From: Roseofilum reptotaenium CS-1145 | Lineage (GTDB): Bacteria; Cyanobacteriota; Cyanobacteriia; Cyanobacteriales; Desertifilaceae | DNA length: 64,000 nucleotides | Assembly: GCF_028330985.1 (NCBI RefSeq) | Contig: NZ_JAQMUE010000088.1 | Location: forward strand, 1-64,000 | Direction of reading: 5' to 3' | Shown: in pieces, positions 9,761 through 19,470 of the stretch | Position numbering within the stretch: position 1 is the stretch's first letter | Layout of the letters: each line of letters opens with the position of its first letter | Program-made: the position numbers and the translations under genes | Notes under the pieces: model-generated | Databases searched by the model: none | What the model was told of the DNA's origin: nothing | Seen by the model: the letters and a program-made list of their open reading frames with translations, nothing else

Positions 9761-10402
9761 TTGGCTACGGAATTACGAAGCTATGTTTTTATTGATAATC
9801 TCCAACCCCAGCACGCTGCCTATATTGGTACGGTGGCTTTGGGCTTTCTGCCCCTACCGGGAGATACGTCGCTGTGGATTGAGATTTCCCCAGGGATTGA
9901 GATTAATCGGATTACAGATGTGGCACTGAAGGCAACGCGAGTTCGTCCGGCGGTTCAGTTTGTCGAGCGGCTCTATGGATTGTTGGAAATTCATTCGAGT
10001 AGTCAAGGGGAAACACGGACAGCAGGACAGGCAATTTTAGATGCATTAGGGGTAAAAGAGCGCGATCGCCTAAAACCGCGTGTGATTTCTAGCCAAATTA
10101 TCCGCAATATTGACCCCCACCAAACCCAATTGATTAATCGTAACCGTCGGGGACAGATGATTTTATCTGGAGAAACGCTCTATGTTTTGGAGGTGCAACC
10201 GGCAGCGTATGCAGCTCTAGCTGCCAATGAGTCGGAAAAAGCAGCCCTGATTAATATCTTACAAATCCAAGCAGTGGGTAGTTTTGGTCGCCTTTATCTG
10301 GGAGGGGAAGAACGGGATATTATGGCGGCATCTCAAGCTGCACTGGCTTCGATTGAAAATATCTCTGGACGAGAAAACCCTGCTGCTCACTCTAATGAAT
10401 AA
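9761..10402 (+). CDS. ccmP: Carboxysome shell protein CcmP (tandem BMC domains)
   Basis: A tandem bacterial-microcompartment protein of 213 residues from the TTG at 9761 ([12 protein letters not shown]), matching the usual CcmP start. A longer TTG start at 9722 is also open. Domain 1 runs through [20 protein letters not shown] to [17 protein letters not shown]. Domain 2 contains [18 protein letters not shown] and [20 protein letters not shown]. CcmP trimers stack into a double-layered shell pore thought to open and close for metabolites such as RuBP and 3-PGA. The gene lies outside the main ccmKLMNO cluster, as in other beta-cyanobacteria. GGGAG lies 11 bases before 9761. Confidence 0.9.
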   Translation: MATELRSYVFIDNLQPQHAAYIGTVALGFLPLPGDTSLWIEISPGIEINRITDVALKATRVRPAVQFVERLYGLLEIHSSSQGETRTAGQAILDALGVKERDRLKPRVISSQIIRNIDPHQTQLINRNRRGQMILSGETLYVLEVQPAAYAALAANESEKAALINILQIQAVGSFGRLYLGGEERDIMAASQAALASIENISGRENPAAHSNE

Positions 10403-10413
10403 GATAAGTTCTT

Positions 10414-11184
10414 ATGGCTAATTCTGAACATTTAGCATTATTGTATCGTGGTTTCTCTGCCTGGCATAAGTGGAAAATCGCTTATCCAGAGATTACCCCA
10501 GATCTGAGCGAGACAGATTTGGGCGGGTATCACCTCCGAGGAATTAATTTAGCGGGTGTGGATTTACGACGGGCAAATCTATCGCGCACTGAACTGGAAG
10601 GGGCGAATTTGCATCAGGCTTCTTTGAGTGGGGCGATCGCCTCGTGTGCTCTGTTAACTTCGGCTTGCTTAACTCAAAGTCAAGCCATAGGCACACAGTT
10701 CAAAGACGCTGATTTAAGGACAGCCGATTTAAGCGGTGCCAATCTCACGGGCGCGGATTTAAGCGGTGCCAATTTAGAAGGGGCAAATCTGCGAGGTACT
10801 TCGTTGAGTGGTGCGAATCTTATGAGAGCTAATCTTAAAGATGCGGATTTAAGTGATACCAATTTACGGCGTGCTAACTTAAGTTATGCCAATTGTTTAG
10901 ACGCTAACCTCAGTGAAGCTGTTCTGAGCAATGCGGTTTTATATCACACCGAGTTGATTAATACTTATCTTCATCGAGCCGATTTAAGGGAAGCGAATTT
11001 AAGTGAGGCTCATTTAGCAGGCGCTTTTTTATGGGGCGCAAATCTACAGAATGCAGATTTGTATCACACGGATTTAAGATGGACAAATTTAACCCGCGCT
11101 CATTTAATTCGTGCTCAGTTGAAGGATGCCTATTTGCAAGGAGCGATTTTGAATTCAACAGAGCTGAAAAGATCCTTTCCCTAA
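10414..11184 (+). CDS. Pentapeptide repeat protein, cytoplasmic
   Basis: A 256-residue protein made mostly of A(D/N)LXX repeats (DLSGANLTGADLSGANLEGA) from about residue 40 to 245, forecasting a right-handed quadrilateral beta-helix. There is no signal peptide. The first 35 residues (HLALLYRGFSAWHKWKIAYPEITPDLSETDLGG) form a helical cap of the kind common in cyanobacterial members. It begins 11 bases after ccmP and is probably cotranscribed, but nothing ties its function to carboxysomes. Confidence 0.9.
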   Translation: MANSEHLALLYRGFSAWHKWKIAYPEITPDLSETDLGGYHLRGINLAGVDLRRANLSRTELEGANLHQASLSGAIASCALLTSACLTQSQAIGTQFKDADLRTADLSGANLTGADLSGANLEGANLRGTSLSGANLMRANLKDADLSDTNLRRANLSYANCLDANLSEAVLSNAVLYHTELINTYLHRADLREANLSEAHLAGAFLWGANLQNADLYHTDLRWTNLTRAHLIRAQLKDAYLQGAILNSTELKRSFP

Positions 11185-11227
11185 ATCCATGATTACATCT
11201 CCCTATCCCCCCATCATCCATTGATTT

Positions 11228-12394
11228 ATGTCGAACTCGCCTTACTCTTGGCTCTCTCACTCTTTAGAAACCATTCATCGAGCCAACTGGTATCGCTCTG
11301 TGCAACCCTTGGAGGGTTTACCCGGACCGATCGCCCGGCTCAAGGATCAGGAAGTGCTGAATTTTGCCAGTAACAACTATTTGGGGTTAGCGGGCGATCG
11401 CCGTTTAATCCAAGCCGCTACTGCTGCTCTCGAACAATATGGTACGGGCAGCACCGGATCTCGGCTCACCAGTGGTCATCGGGGCTTACATCAGCAGTTA
11501 GAAGCCTCTATTGCTCGACTCAAACAAACAGAAGATGCTCTCGTCTTCAGTTCGGGATATTTAGCCAACCTGGGAGCGATCGCTGCCCTAGCTGGGCCGC
11601 GCGATCTCATACTTTGTGATGAATATAACCATTCCAGCTTAAAAAATGGGGCTATACTCAGTAAAGCTACGGTATTAACCTATAGCCATGGAAATGTTGA
11701 AGCGTTAACCGAAAAACTGAAAGAATACCGACAGACCTATCGGCGATCGCTCATTATCAGCGATAGCGTCTTTAGTATGGATGGCGATCTTGCGCCCCTA
11801 CCTCAATTATTGGACATTGCCCAAACCTATGACAGTATGCTGCTCATCGACGAAGCTCATGCCACTGGAGTCTTTGGCAGTAGTGGAGCCGGTTTAGTCG
11901 AACATTTTCAACTGGATAAACCTGAACTGATCCAAGTAGGAACCCTGAGCAAAGCGATCGGTAGTTTAGGGGGTTATGTAGCCGGTCGTTCCGTCGCGAT
12001 CGACTATCTCCGCAACCGCGCCCCCAGTTGGATTTATACCACCGGTCTCAGTCCAGCCGATACCGCAGCCGCCCAAACAGCGATCGAGATGATTCAAACC
12101 GAACCCCAGCACCGAGAACAGCTTTGGCACAATATCAGGTATTTCCAAGATCTCCTCGCTCGTCACTGTCCTCATCTCACCCCTATTGCCTTAGAATCCC
12201 CGATTATTTGCTTACCCCTAGAGAATCCTCAACACGCTCTAGACTTATCAGAATATTTAAAAACTCAAGGCATTTTTGTCCCTGCCATTCGCCCCCCCAC
12301 TGTACCCACGAGTCGTATCCGCATTTCTCTCATGGCAACTCATCAGCCAGAACATCTAGAAGCATTAATTGAGGGGATGATCAAGTGTGGTTAA
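11228..12394 (+). CDS. bioF: 8-amino-7-oxononanoate synthase
   Basis: A 388-residue PLP enzyme of the alpha-oxoamine synthase family, which condenses pimeloyl-ACP/CoA with alanine in biotin synthesis. Motifs: [73 protein letters not shown]; and the PLP lysine at Lys242 in [14 protein letters not shown]. Related KBL and serine palmitoyltransferase cannot be fully excluded, but the length and the RLTSGHR segment fit BioF. Its stop codon abuts the stop of the convergent gene (12394/12395). No other bio gene is in view. Confidence 0.9.
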   Translation: MSNSPYSWLSHSLETIHRANWYRSVQPLEGLPGPIARLKDQEVLNFASNNYLGLAGDRRLIQAATAALEQYGTGSTGSRLTSGHRGLHQQLEASIARLKQTEDALVFSSGYLANLGAIAALAGPRDLILCDEYNHSSLKNGAILSKATVLTYSHGNVEALTEKLKEYRQTYRRSLIISDSVFSMDGDLAPLPQLLDIAQTYDSMLLIDEAHATGVFGSSGAGLVEHFQLDKPELIQVGTLSKAIGSLGGYVAGRSVAIDYLRNRAPSWIYTTGLSPADTAAAQTAIEMIQTEPQHREQLWHNIRYFQDLLARHCPHLTPIALESPIICLPLENPQHALDLSEYLKTQGIFVPAIRPPTVPTSRIRISLMATHQPEHLEALIEGMIKCG

Positions 12395-13483
12395 TTATTG
12401 CGATTTTGCCGTTTGTTGTTTGGCTTTCCAAATGGTGTAGATCAACAGAGCCGTTGCACCAGCAGCGTAGCCATAGCCACTGGGAATACCCGAAAAAGCA
12501 AGAGCAAGAGAGCCGACCCAGAGGGTCAGGGCATAGATAAACAAAACCGTTAACCGATGGGATAAGCCCGCATTCAGGAGGCGGTGATGGAGGTGGCGCT
12601 TATCGGCGATAAACGGCGATCGCCCATTGAGCAGGCGATCGACAATGACGGCTGACATATCCAATAGGGGAACAGCCAAGATCAGATAGGGTAACAATAC
12701 TGCCGTTACTGCTGTGGTTTTCACCAATCCAATCACGCCCACCCCTGCCAAGGTAAAGCCCATAAAATAGGCTCCCCCATCCCCCATAAAAATCTGGGCA
12801 GGATTGAAATTATAGCGGAGAAAACCAAGCGCTCCACCCGCTAGAGCAGCCGCAATCAAAGCAGCAGCCGATTGATCCATAAACAAGCTCACAATCAGCA
12901 TCACCACTGCCGCGATACCACAGACTCCGGCAGCCAAACCATCTAAGCCATCAATCCAGTTAATAGCATTGACCATGCCCACTAACCACAAAATGGTAAT
13001 CGGAATACTGAGCCAATCCGGCAGAGTCACTAATCCCATCAAGGGAATGCTTAAAAAGTTGATTTGTACGCCCACCTGCCATGCACCGAGGGCAACCACC
13101 ACTTGCATAAACAAGCGGGAGAAGGGGGACAAACTAAAGAGATCGTCGGCTAAACCGATCGCAAAAAAGGCTAAACCGCCAATGGTTACCCCCCACACTT
13201 CGTATTCTTTATCGGGGGGTAAAATTCCAAATCCGCCCGCCCACCAGACAATTAATAGAGCAGTGAGCGTACCCAGAAAAATCGAAACTCCTCCCAAGCG
13301 CACCATAGGTCGGGAGTGAACTTTGCGTCCATTGGGATTATCAACTTTCCCACTTTTCAAGCCAAGATGCTTGACGATGGGGGTACTCCCAAGGACAACC
13401 AAAGTGGAGACAATGAAGGCAATCAGATGGTACATCTGTAAAGGCATCTGAAATTCTGTGGATAAGACCGAGAGCAGAGTCAA
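12395..13483 (-). CDS. Polyprenyl-phosphate GlcNAc-1-phosphate transferase (WecA/MraY family)
   Basis: A 362-residue polytopic membrane enzyme of glycosyltransferase family 4, which transfers a sugar-1-phosphate from a UDP-sugar to undecaprenyl phosphate. About 10-11 hydrophobic helices are visible. Motifs: GGVSIFLG; GLADDLFSL (acidic pair of the active site); MVNAINWIDGLDGLAAG, typical of WecA/TagO rather than MraY; PAQIFMGDGGAYFMGF; and RLLNGRSPFIADKRHLHHRL, the cytosolic HxHH loop of WecA-type enzymes. It likely initiates a cell-envelope or exopolysaccharide glycan. The start could also be a few codons downstream (MPLQMYHLIAF). Confidence 0.9.
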   Translation of the reverse strand: MTLLSVLSTEFQMPLQMYHLIAFIVSTLVVLGSTPIVKHLGLKSGKVDNPNGRKVHSRPMVRLGGVSIFLGTLTALLIVWWAGGFGILPPDKEYEVWGVTIGGLAFFAIGLADDLFSLSPFSRLFMQVVVALGAWQVGVQINFLSIPLMGLVTLPDWLSIPITILWLVGMVNAINWIDGLDGLAAGVCGIAAVVMLIVSLFMDQSAAALIAAALAGGALGFLRYNFNPAQIFMGDGGAYFMGFTLAGVGVIGLVKTTAVTAVLLPYLILAVPLLDMSAVIVDRLLNGRSPFIADKRHLHHRLLNAGLSHRLTVLFIYALTLWVGSLALAFSGIPSGYGYAAGATALLIYTIWKAKQQTAKSQ

Positions 13484-13560
13484 GGGTTTAATTAGGTAGG
13501 AGGTCTACTAGGGTTCTACTACATTTCAGACATCATTCATTACAGATGTCAAGGGGATGG

Positions 13561-13606
13561 GAAATAGGTAATAGGCAATAGGCAATAGGTCATAGGCAAT
13601 AGGCTA
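13561..13606. repeat. Tandem GGCAATA heptads
   Basis: Six or so head-to-tail units of the GGCAATA/GGTAATA type between the WecA-like gene and glyA. This is one of the cleanest copies of the heptad repeat in the window. Confidence 0.85.
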
Positions 13607-13632
13607 TTTTTCCATCCTCCCTATTTCCCTCA

Positions 13633-14925
13633 TCACACCAGGGCAGGAGTCCGAATTTCCAGGTGAGGATAGAGGGGGAAGCGATCGCACAGAGTGGCCA
13701 CTCTTTGTTTACACTCTTGACGAATTGCTTCATCCTCTGGATTGATGAGCAAGTCACTAATAATATTGCCAATTTCCGTAAACTCTGCTTCTCCCATGCC
13801 CCGCGTGGTCATTGCAGGGGAGCCTAAGCGCAGCCCACTGGTGACAAAGGGGGATTCGGGATCGAAGGGAACGGTATTTTTATTGGCAGTAATATTAACC
13901 GTACTGACCAATTGATCGGCCTGTTTACCGGTCATGTTAACAGAGCGCAGATCCACCAGCATTAAATGGTTATCTGTACCTCCAGAAACGATTTTCAGCC
14001 CTCGGTTTTGTAGTTGTTTGGCTAGAGCTGTTGCGTTTTTGATCACTTGCCCAGAATAGTCCTTAAACGCTGGTTGTAAGGCTTCTCCAAAGGCTACTGC
14101 TTTAGCCGCAATCACATGCTCTAGGGGACCCCCTTGGGTTCCAGGGAAGACCGCTTTATTGAAGGCTTTGCCCAATTTATTATCATTGGTCATAATTAAC
14201 CCACCCCTGGGGCCGCGCAGGGTTTTGTGGGTGGTGGTGGTAACCACATGGCAATGGGGAAGGGGGTTGGGGTGGTGTCCCGTCGCAACTAAACCGGCAA
14301 TATGGGCAATATCAGCCAGTAAGTAAGCTCCAATTTCATCGGCGATCGCCCGGAATTTTTCAAAGTCTATAATTCTCGGGTAGGCAGAATAGCCACAGAT
14401 AATCATTTTGGGTTTATGCTCTAGGGCAATTTCCCGAATTTTGTCAAAATCCAGGCGTTCAGTTTCCTGATTTACCCCATATTGGACAACCTTAAACCAT
14501 TTACCCGAGACATTCACTGGCGATCCATGGGTTAAATGACCACCATGGGAGAGATCCATACCTAAAATGGTATCTCCAGGTTCTAGCAGGGCGAGGAAGA
14601 CGGCAAAATTCGCTTGGGCACCAGAATGGGGTTGGACATTGACATTCGCCGCACCAAAGAGCTGCTTGGCTCGGTCAATGGCTAGTTGTTCGATTTGGTC
14701 CACAAATTCACAGCCCCCGTAATAGCGCTTTTGGGGTAGTCCTTCTGCATATTTATTCGTCAGCACTGAGCCTTGGGCTGCCATAACCGCAGGTGAAGCG
14801 AAGTTCTCACTGGCAATAAGTTCCAAGTGTTCCCGCTGCCGTCCCAGTTCTTTCTGTAGCAATTCGGTAACGGTGGGGTCAGTTTGGTTTAACAAGTCTA
14901 GGTTGGATAGATTCGTTTGACTCAC
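13633..14925 (-). CDS. glyA: Serine hydroxymethyltransferase
   Basis: A 430-residue PLP enzyme that interconverts serine and glycine with transfer of a one-carbon unit to tetrahydrofolate. In cyanobacteria it also works in photorespiration. Motifs: [62 protein letters not shown]; the PLP lysine Lys234 in [14 protein letters not shown]; and [17 protein letters not shown]. Full-length and typical. Transcribed alone. Confidence 0.97.
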   Translation of the reverse strand: MSQTNLSNLDLLNQTDPTVTELLQKELGRQREHLELIASENFASPAVMAAQGSVLTNKYAEGLPQKRYYGGCEFVDQIEQLAIDRAKQLFGAANVNVQPHSGAQANFAVFLALLEPGDTILGMDLSHGGHLTHGSPVNVSGKWFKVVQYGVNQETERLDFDKIREIALEHKPKMIICGYSAYPRIIDFEKFRAIADEIGAYLLADIAHIAGLVATGHHPNPLPHCHVVTTTTHKTLRGPRGGLIMTNDNKLGKAFNKAVFPGTQGGPLEHVIAAKAVAFGEALQPAFKDYSGQVIKNATALAKQLQNRGLKIVSGGTDNHLMLVDLRSVNMTGKQADQLVSTVNITANKNTVPFDPESPFVTSGLRLGSPAMTTRGMGEAEFTEIGNIISDLLINPEDEAIRQECKQRVATLCDRFPLYPHLEIRTPALV

Positions 14926-14974
14926 GGGTTGTGTTTCCTCTTATGGGCACAATGATCTAGTTTAGTCCCAAGAA

Positions 14975-15018
14975 GAGGGAATAGGGAATAGGGGGTAGGG
15001 GCATGGGGAATAGGTCAT
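14975..15018. repeat. GGGAATA heptad repeats upstream of glyA
   Basis: Units such as GGGAATAGGGAATAGGGGG, then GGGGAATAGGTCATAA. Same family as the other AATAGG repeats. It lies just upstream of the glyA start, so it may overlap its promoter region. Confidence 0.75.
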
Positions 15019-15113
15019 AAATGAATCACTCTCCCTTTCCCAAGGAATTAAAATAGGTGTACGGACAATAAAAGAATTCATCTAACCTCCCATTACCCAT
15101 TACCGATTCCATT

Positions 15114-16076
15114 ATGAACACTTACCCAGATGACAGTAGCCAATCTTCACAGCTCGATACCCATTACGACACCACCCTGGATGTCAATTCAGACCCTTAT
15201 AACACCTATGAGGATCAAACGTATCATTGGAACCACGACCATTATGACTCCAATCAAGACCAATCCTCGGTTGTCGGACATCCAGCCGAGGAAATGAACT
15301 ACTAGCATCAGCAGCAAGATGATTATAGTTGTGGGATTGCCGTGCAGCAATCGGCGATCGAACATCTCACCCATCACCCTTACTCAGAAGCGCAACTGAG
15401 CCACTATGCCGAACAGCGAGGTTGGTACGACTCTGCCCATGGAACCCATAGTGAGGACTTTGGCAAACTTTTGGCAAATCAAGCCCAAGTTCCCGTCGAG
15501 AGCCATCTAGGGGCAAATTTAGGGGAAATTAGCACCAAATTAAACCAGGGTGAAGAGGTTTTTGTTGCCGTTAATTCCACCGTTGAATGGTTGCCCGAAA
15601 TCATCGACCCCCATCTACTTGCAGGACAACCCGCCGACCATATTGTACAAGTGATTGGCGTAGAAATTGACCCCCAAACCCAACAACCCACCCATGTCAT
15701 TGTCAATGATTCGGGTTCACCAGAAGGGCGCGGTGTAGAGATTCCAGTCGAGCAATTTCAAGTCGCCATGGATGCCAGTCATGATTATATGGCATCGACG
15801 GAAAGTCACCATCAATCCTCTTGGTTTACCAGCCATTTAGGGAACGCTGAATCCATGACCTTTGGCTGTAAGATTTGGACTGACAATTACCACAACGTTT
15901 GGCTTGATAACGGTATAGTTGGCACGTATAACGGCAACAGTTTCTATTGGAAAAATGGCAATGTTGCTGGGAATTGGAATTGCAATAACCATCATGCCTA
16001 TAATGCTCATGGACAAGATTTAGGCTATGCCCAAACCTGGTCAGATGCAGCATTATTAATCTACAACCAAAGTTAG
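15114..16076 (+). pseudogene. C39-peptidase-like gene interrupted by an in-frame amber codon
   Basis: One continuous frame from the ATG at 15114 to TAA at 16074-16076, broken only by TAG at 15303-15305. The first part (63 residues) is a Tyr/Asp/His-rich leader ending AEEMNY. Directly after the stop the frame resumes HQQQDDYSCGIAVQQSAIEH, with Gln and Cys (codon 15330-15332) placed as in C39-like cysteine peptidases. Further on, PADHIVQVIGVEID and THVIVNDSG supply the His and Asn/Asp positions. The last 75 residues (FGCKIWTDNYHNVWLDNG onward) are an Asn/Tyr-rich domain I do not recognise. A GTG at 15342 could restart translation, but only after the catalytic Cys. Either a recent nonsense mutation (for example TGG to TAG) or a readthrough gene. 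It lies just upstream of the DGR. Confidence 0.7.
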
Positions 16077-16100
16077 TCAAAACAAAAAAAACAATCCACC

Positions 16101-16164
16101 GTAGGGGCGGGTTATACCCAAATCTAGAAATCTCATCCATAACTTCCCTGAACCCGCCCCCACC
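16101..16164. repeat. Palindromic GTAGGGGCGGGTT element, left of the DGR
   Basis: Ends GTAGGGGCGGGTT (16101-16113) and AACCCGCCCC (from 16151) form an inverted repeat around about 40 bases. The first 26 bases recur in inverted orientation at 20892-20917 with one mismatch, so two copies flank the DGR. No coding capacity. Confidence 0.8.
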
Positions 16165-16299
16165 CTCTCGCTAAAATTTCGTTTGTAGTGAGGGCTTGAG
16201 CAATCTCCAGCTAGACTTTTAAGCACTAAAGTACTTACTACAAACAAAGCCCTATTTTAGGTGAAACAGTCCACTACAAAATTATCGGAGGAAATCATC

Positions 16300-19029
16300 A
16301 TGAAATCACTACCTGGAAAACAAGGATTAGTGCAAAAATTTGGAAATTGGGCTAAATCTGTTGTCTTTCCCACTAAAGCCATAATCGATAACCGAACAGA
16401 AAATACTGAAATCATGGCTGCCAATCAACGGCAGATTGCTGAACAGCAACAAAAAATCCAATTGGAAGGCTTGAAATTACAATATGTCCTGCAAGAGCAA
16501 CGGCGGGAACATGAAGCGGAGCAAGCGGCATTATCGCGGGAATTTCAAGCCGCACAAGCCCAACTCTCTAGGGAACATCAAGAAGCGCTGACTCGATATA
16601 TTCAAGACTCGGAAAACCGCCGGTTAGCCTCGCACATCGAACACGAACGGTGGCTAGAGGCGCAACGGCAACAACTGCAACAGGAACTGCAAAAAAGCCA
16701 GCAGGAATTTAGCTTGTTTATGGCGTTCTTGACGGCTAAAATTAATCGAGATAACGATCAAGAGCGGCGCATTCTGGATACCCAACCTTGGCGCACTCCG
16801 CCGAAACCGTTGATGCAATATTACGAGCAATATCGAGACCGTTTACCAATTCCTCCTTTGGTGGTGGTTTCGCCTCCGGATGTGGAATTTGACCGCTATC
16901 CGAATGCGGGTTCTGGACTGCCGCGAATGGCGAATGATATTGAGGATGAATTGAGCAATTTTCTCGAATGCCATTATTCGGAAGGGGACTCGGAACGCCC
17001 GGCAAAACCGATTACAGGACTCTGGGATACAAACCGAATGAAAGGTGACACGGCGGTGCTGTCGTTGCACTATCTGTTTTCGGCTGTGCCGACGATTATT
17101 TTAGAGTCGAAAGTTTCAGGAGATTTGCTGAATTTTTCTCTGTTTTTCTGGGATGCGGGACAACCAGATTGGCAGAAAGAATCGATTTTATTCCAGTTTT
17201 CCCATAAAGAGTTTATTTATGACGCGCAGCGAGAGTTGGCGCGGGAGTGGCAGCAGAAGAAAGAGAAACTCACAGAAGCGGAGGTTCAAGAAGCCATAAG
17301 TGATGCTAAAGAAAATGAAATTGACGACTTTAACTTAAAGAAACTGCTGAGAGAAGAAAAACGTATAGCCTCAAATGCCAAAGTTGCAGTCGAGTATCGC
17401 CCTACGACTTCCGGTATTATGCGGCTGAAAAAATATCTGAGCCGATTCCATTGTCTTGCGGCAGGGATGAGGCTGGATGACTATCATTTGCTGCGTCATG
17501 GCACTGCGCCGAAAATGCCGGAATTGCTGGCTGAGTTTATTGAGGGGATGTCTGACTATGAGGTGCAACCGCTCCTGGAAGGTGTCCTGACTCACTACCA
17601 AGCGTTGATAGAAAAGTCGGGTGAGGTGGGGTTGGATGTGCCCAGTTTGCTGTTGGATGTGGCTTTGGCGTTCTCGAATTTGCCGGATTCTAACCCGACG
17701 CAGCAGTTGATGGAAGCGTCTATTGCCCGTTGGCTTTCCCAGCGCCAACTTCCGGTTACGGGTGAAGCGCTGGAGACTCTGGGGAGTGCCTTGAATATTG
17801 CCGATGAGGGGTATGTGGCGAAGTTGAATCAGTGTTTGTTGGTGGTGGGAGACTCGCGAAAACTCGATATTGCCCAGTCGTGCCACCATCGCGGGGTGAA
17901 ACGGTTGGAAGCGCAAGATTATGAGGGGGCGCGGTATGATTTTGAGCAAACGATTACTCTGGCTCCTCGTGCCATGGCTTATTATTACCGTGCCTTAGCT
18001 TATCAGGGGTTGGGAGAACTCCAGCAGGCAATGACGGATTTGGATAAGGCGGTGAAACTGCAACCAAGTCGCCCTGAGTTTCATGAGGCGCGGGGGGATG
18101 TTTATCGGCAGTTGAAGGATGTGGAGACAGCGCTGGCGAATTATGCGGAAGCGGTAGAGAAGGGTTCTCAGAGTGCGGCGCGGAAGTATGAGGAATTACA
18201 ACGGTGGCGGGCGGATGAGCGCCGGAGGGCGAAGGAAGCGGAGGAAGCACGGCAACGAGCAGAGGTGAAGCAAAGGAGACGGGAGGAGGAGCGACGGAAG
18301 GCGCTGAATATTCCGATTCCGGTTACTTCGACTTCGCTCAGTAACCTAATGCTGGAGCTGGTGTATGTGGAGGGGGGGACTTTCCAGATGGGAAGTACAA
18401 AACGCGATGATGAAAAGCCGGTTCACGCGGTAACTGTGCCGGAGTTTCGCATGGGCAAGTATCCCATAACTCAGGCTCAGTATGAGGCGGTGATGGGGAC
18501 TAATCCTTCTTCTTTCAAGGGGGCTAACCGCCCTGTGGAAAAGGTGAGCTGGCATAAGGCTCAGGAGTTTTGTCAGAAGCTTTCAGAACTGATAGGGCAA
18601 CCGGTGCGGTTGCCGAGTGAGGCGGAATGGGAGTATGCAGCGCGTGGTGGCAGCCGGAGCCAGGGTTATAAGTATGCAGGCAGCAATAACTTGGATGAGG
18701 TGGGTTGGTATAGCGGTAATTCGGGCAGCAAAACCCATGATGTACGGACGAAAAATCCGAATGAACTGGGTATCTATGATATGAGTGGGAATGTTTGGGA
18801 ATGGTGTGCGGATGAGTGGCATAGTAACTATGAAGGCGCACCTAACGATGGGAGTATATGGTCAAATAGTGATGAAGAAAATCAACAAAAACCCCGGCTG
18901 CTTCGTGGGGGTTCTTGGGTCAACCTTTCAGACAATTGTCGCTCTCGGAATCGCGCTAGGATTGTGGCGGACCTTAGGAACCTCAACGCCGGTTTTCGCG
19001 TGGTGTGTCCCTGGGCGATGACGACCTAG
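16300..19029 (+). CDS. DGR target protein: coiled coil, unknown domain, TPR, FGE-sulfatase/lectin-like variable domain
   Basis: A 909-residue protein from the ATG at 16300, which follows GGAGG with good spacing; a GTG at 16261 is also open. Parts, in residues from 16300: a basic N-terminus; a long Gln/Glu-rich coiled coil (about 40-165); an unrecognised alpha/beta region (about 175-420) with TIILESKVSGDLLNFSLFFW; a helical region; TPR repeats (about 540-640); an Arg/Glu-rich linker; and a C-terminal FGE-sulfatase fold (about 680-909) with VEGGTFQMGS, PVEKVSWHKAQEFC, LPSEAEWEYAARGG and NVWEWCADEW. The last 40 residues are the DGR variable repeat. FGE/C-type-lectin folds are classic DGR scaffolds that tolerate massive variation on a binding surface. 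The TPR and N-terminal parts suggest a recognition protein linked to an unidentified output. No catalytic role is inferred. Confidence 0.88.
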   Translation: MKSLPGKQGLVQKFGNWAKSVVFPTKAIIDNRTENTEIMAANQRQIAEQQQKIQLEGLKLQYVLQEQRREHEAEQAALSREFQAAQAQLSREHQEALTRYIQDSENRRLASHIEHERWLEAQRQQLQQELQKSQQEFSLFMAFLTAKINRDNDQERRILDTQPWRTPPKPLMQYYEQYRDRLPIPPLVVVSPPDVEFDRYPNAGSGLPRMANDIEDELSNFLECHYSEGDSERPAKPITGLWDTNRMKGDTAVLSLHYLFSAVPTIILESKVSGDLLNFSLFFWDAGQPDWQKESILFQFSHKEFIYDAQRELAREWQQKKEKLTEAEVQEAISDAKENEIDDFNLKKLLREEKRIASNAKVAVEYRPTTSGIMRLKKYLSRFHCLAAGMRLDDYHLLRHGTAPKMPELLAEFIEGMSDYEVQPLLEGVLTHYQALIEKSGEVGLDVPSLLLDVALAFSNLPDSNPTQQLMEASIARWLSQRQLPVTGEALETLGSALNIADEGYVAKLNQCLLVVGDSRKLDIAQSCHHRGVKRLEAQDYEGARYDFEQTITLAPRAMAYYYRALAYQGLGELQQAMTDLDKAVKLQPSRPEFHEARGDVYRQLKDVETALANYAEAVEKGSQSAARKYEELQRWRADERRRAKEAEEARQRAEVKQRRREEERRKALNIPIPVTSTSLSNLMLELVYVEGGTFQMGSTKRDDEKPVHAVTVPEFRMGKYPITQAQYEAVMGTNPSSFKGANRPVEKVSWHKAQEFCQKLSELIGQPVRLPSEAEWEYAARGGSRSQGYKYAGSNNLDEVGWYSGNSGSKTHDVRTKNPNELGIYDMSGNVWEWCADEWHSNYEGAPNDGSIWSNSDEENQQKPRLLRGGSWVNLSDNCRSRNRARIVADLRNLNAGFRVVCPWAMTT
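18894..19012 (+). repeat. DGR variable repeat (VR)
   Basis: A 119-bp segment at the 3' end of the target gene that aligns without gaps to 20543-20661. There are 13 differences (first at 18919, last at 18988), and every one is at an adenine of the template. The 3' end, TTTTCGCGTGGTGTGTCCC, is invariant and is the expected initiation-of-mutagenic-homing side. The changes alter eight codons: five of the template's AAY codons now read Val, Leu, Ala, Ile or Leu, one more reads Leu, CAG reads Arg and ACC reads Ala. Confidence 0.95.
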
Positions 19030-19082
19030 CCCTTTTCTCTTTATTCCTTTTTTCCTTTACACTTCTTTACTTTTTTTCTCTC

Positions 19083-19107
19083 TTCCGCCGAAGGCGGAAT
19101 TTTTTTT
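19083..19107 (+). terminator. Hairpin with T-tract after the DGR target gene
   Basis: Stem TTCCGCC (19083-19089) and GGCGGAA (19093-19099), loop GAA, followed by eight T residues. This is a typical intrinsic terminator for the target gene. DGRs of the Bordetella phage type also need a hairpin just 3' of the VR; here the distance is about 70 bases, so that second role is only possible. Confidence 0.8.
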
Positions 19108-19119
19108 CAAAATAACGCC

Positions 19120-19470
19120 ATGAACGAACTATCGATTATCCAGAAAACCTACGATCTGATTAAATGGTATGTACCCATTCTCAATCGCCTGCCCCGCACT
19201 CACAAGTTCCTCTTAGGAGACCGCATGATTGGGGGGCTGTACGATTTACTGGAGAACTTGATTATAGCACAATATGAGTCGGAAAAACTGAAACTTCTCA
19301 TTCCCCTGAACAGTCGGCTACAAATTTTGCGCTATCAAACCCGCCTACTGCGAGATTTTGACTTAATTTCGGTTCAACGCTATGAGTATGTGGGAGGGTT
19401 GATGAATGAAATTGGCAAGGAATTGGGCGGTTGGATTAAACAACAGCAACGACGAGAGAAAAATTCATGA
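19120..19470 (+). CDS. avd: DGR accessory variability determinant (bAvd-like)
   Basis: A 116-residue all-helical basic protein that fits the four-helix-bundle Avd family: [22 protein letters not shown], then [17 protein letters not shown], and a C-terminal [20 protein letters not shown] helix. Avd forms a pentamer that binds the reverse transcriptase and the template RNA and is needed for mutagenic cDNA synthesis. The stop overlaps the RT start (ATGA at 19467-19470), so translation is coupled. Its position between VR and RT is the usual one. Confidence 0.92.
   Translation: MNELSIIQKTYDLIKWYVPILNRLPRTHKFLLGDRMIGGLYDLLENLIIAQYESEKLKLLIPLNSRLQILRYQTRLLRDFDLISVQRYEYVGGLMNEIGKELGGWIKQQQRREKNS

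Noticed and set aside
17371-18841. Several minus-strand frames of 70-190 codons opposite the DGR target gene
   Set aside because: His/Pro/Arg-rich shadows of a GC-rich coding region. The plus-strand gene has clear domains throughout.
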